Shown piece by piece: positions 61,142 through 61,846 of a DNA stretch of 61,846 nucleotides. A model generated the notes under the pieces. It was not told where the DNA came from, did not search any database, and worked only from the letters and a program-made list of their open reading frames with translations. Position numbers and translations under genes: made by a program. Origin of the DNA: an uncultured Clostridia bacterium (GTDB lineage: Bacteria; Bacillota; Clostridia; TANB77; CAG-508); NCBI GenBank assembly GCA_948530865.1, contig CAOTKV010000010.1, positions 1 to 61,846 of the forward strand, written 5' to 3'. Numbering within the stretch: position 1 is the stretch's first letter; each line of letters opens with the position of its first letter.

Positions 61142-61846
61142 TAACAAGAGAGTTTGATCCTGGCTCAGGATAAACGCTGGCGGCGCACATAAGACATGCA
61201 AGTCGAACGGACTTAACTCATTCTTTTAGATTGAGAGCGGTTAGTGGCGGACTGGTGAGTAACACGTAAGCAACCTGCCTATCAGAGGGGAATAACAGTG
61301 AGAAATCATTGCTAATACCGCATATGCTCACAGTATCACATGATACAGTGAGGAAAGGAGCAATCCGCTGATAGATGGGCTTGCGCCTGATTAGTTAGTT
61401 GGTGGGGTAACGGCCTACCAAGACGACGATCAGTAGCCGGACTGAGAGGTTGAACGGCCACATTGGGACTGAGATACGGCCCAGACTCCTACGGGAGGCA
61501 GCAGTCGGGAATATTGCGCAATGGAGGAAACTCTGACGCAGTGACGCCGCGTATAGGAAGAAGGTTTTCGGATTGTAAACTATTGTCGTTAGGGAAGATA
61601 AAAGACTGTACCTAAGGAGGAAGCCCCGGCTAACTATGTGCCAGCAGCCGCGGTAATACATAGGGGGCAAGCGTTATCCGGAATTATTGGGTGTAAAGGG
61701 TGCGTAGACGGAAGAACAAGTTGGTTGTGAAATCCCTCGGCTCAACTGAGGAACTGCAACCAAAACTATTCTCCTTGAGTGTCGGAGAGGAAAGTGGAAT
61801 TCCTAGTGTAGCGGTGAAATGCGTAGATATTAGGAGGAACACCAGT
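61142..61846 (+). rRNA. 16S ribosomal RNA, 5' part (truncated by the window edge)
   Basis: AGAGTTTGATCCTGGCTCAG at 61149 is the universal 5' primer site. CTCCTACGGGAGGCAGCAG and GTGCCAGCAGCCGCGGTAAT follow at normal spacing, as does AGTGTAGCGGTGAAATGCG near the end. About 700 bases are present. The start of the mature RNA is estimated. Open frames in this stretch are not coding. Confidence 0.98.

Noticed and set aside
61395..61670. Minus-strand open frame of 91 codons
   Set aside because: It lies wholly within conserved 16S rRNA.
1..61846. CRISPR arrays, IS elements, prophage modules or tRNA genes
   Set aside because: No regularly spaced repeats, transposase or integrase genes, phage structural genes or cloverleaf sequences were seen on either strand.

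Overview
The window comes from an AT-rich, spore-forming member of the Clostridia (Firmicutes). The evidence is the very low G+C of most genes, AGA as the main arginine codon, AGGAGG-type ribosome binding sites, Spo0A with its own 0A boxes, BofA- and SpoVK-like proteins, PerR with rubrerythrin, and the 5' part of a 16S rRNA gene at the right edge. I saw no CRISPR array, insertion sequence or tRNA gene. All counts and G+C remarks are by eye, not computed.

Layout. 1-7.1 kb: a gene end, a frameshifted M15 peptidase, a BlaI/BlaR1-type pair whose sensor carries an M23 domain, perR-rbr, rpsT, rpiB and a TagO/WecA-type transferase. 7.15-12.1 kb (minus strand): an imported five-gene cassette of higher G+C encoding a vWA protein, a J-domain/kinase fusion, a uridine-kinase-like enzyme, a PurA-like ligase and a pyruvate-kinase-like protein. 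12.5-18.1 kb: polysaccharide genes with tsaC. 18.2-27 kb: pth, RNase G, bofA, rimO, amidase, a large AAA protein, HAD phosphatase. 27-32.3 kb: two imported orphan genes around a zeta-type toxin-antitoxin pair and clpB. 32.5-39 kb: a TasA/SipW surface-protein locus facing a GH3 enzyme that appears to start with AUA. 39-46.9 kb: pheA, aminotransferase, ccdA-thioredoxin, rRNA methylase, radical SAM protein, ABC-F. 47-51.6 kb: a helicase operon with a degenerate BipA-like protein. 51.8-60.5 kb: ppaC, WG-repeat protein, flavoprotein, YigZ, spo0A, an XRE switch, deoD, serine dehydratase. 60.5 kb to the end: three tandem rRNA promoters and 16S.

The most unusual signal is translational. In four native genes (M15 peptidase, rimO twice, clpB, and the XRE regulator) the reading frame breaks at exactly one kind of place: an in-frame CGG codon. 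Skipping the C, so that CGGN is read as (C)GGN = glycine, restores the conserved family sequence every time (GGHGQLSQHYAG, SLGCSKN, GIKELIVIAQD, KILTGEI, LEGFCRQLDC). I found no other in-frame CGG in any native-looking gene. By contrast CGG is used as ordinary arginine eight times in the imported higher-G+C genes. The simplest reading is that CGG has no cognate tRNA here and that the ribosome passes it by an efficient +1 shift or four-base decoding as glycine. Sequencing error cannot be excluded from the sequence alone, but five of five breaks at CGG, against none elsewhere, makes it unlikely.

The imported cassette looks like a stress- or signal-linked pathway that makes a nucleotide-derived metabolite (PurA-like, kinase-like and PK-like enzymes) under a vWA/J-domain-kinase module. 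Its arginine CGG codons may make it poorly translatable in this host.
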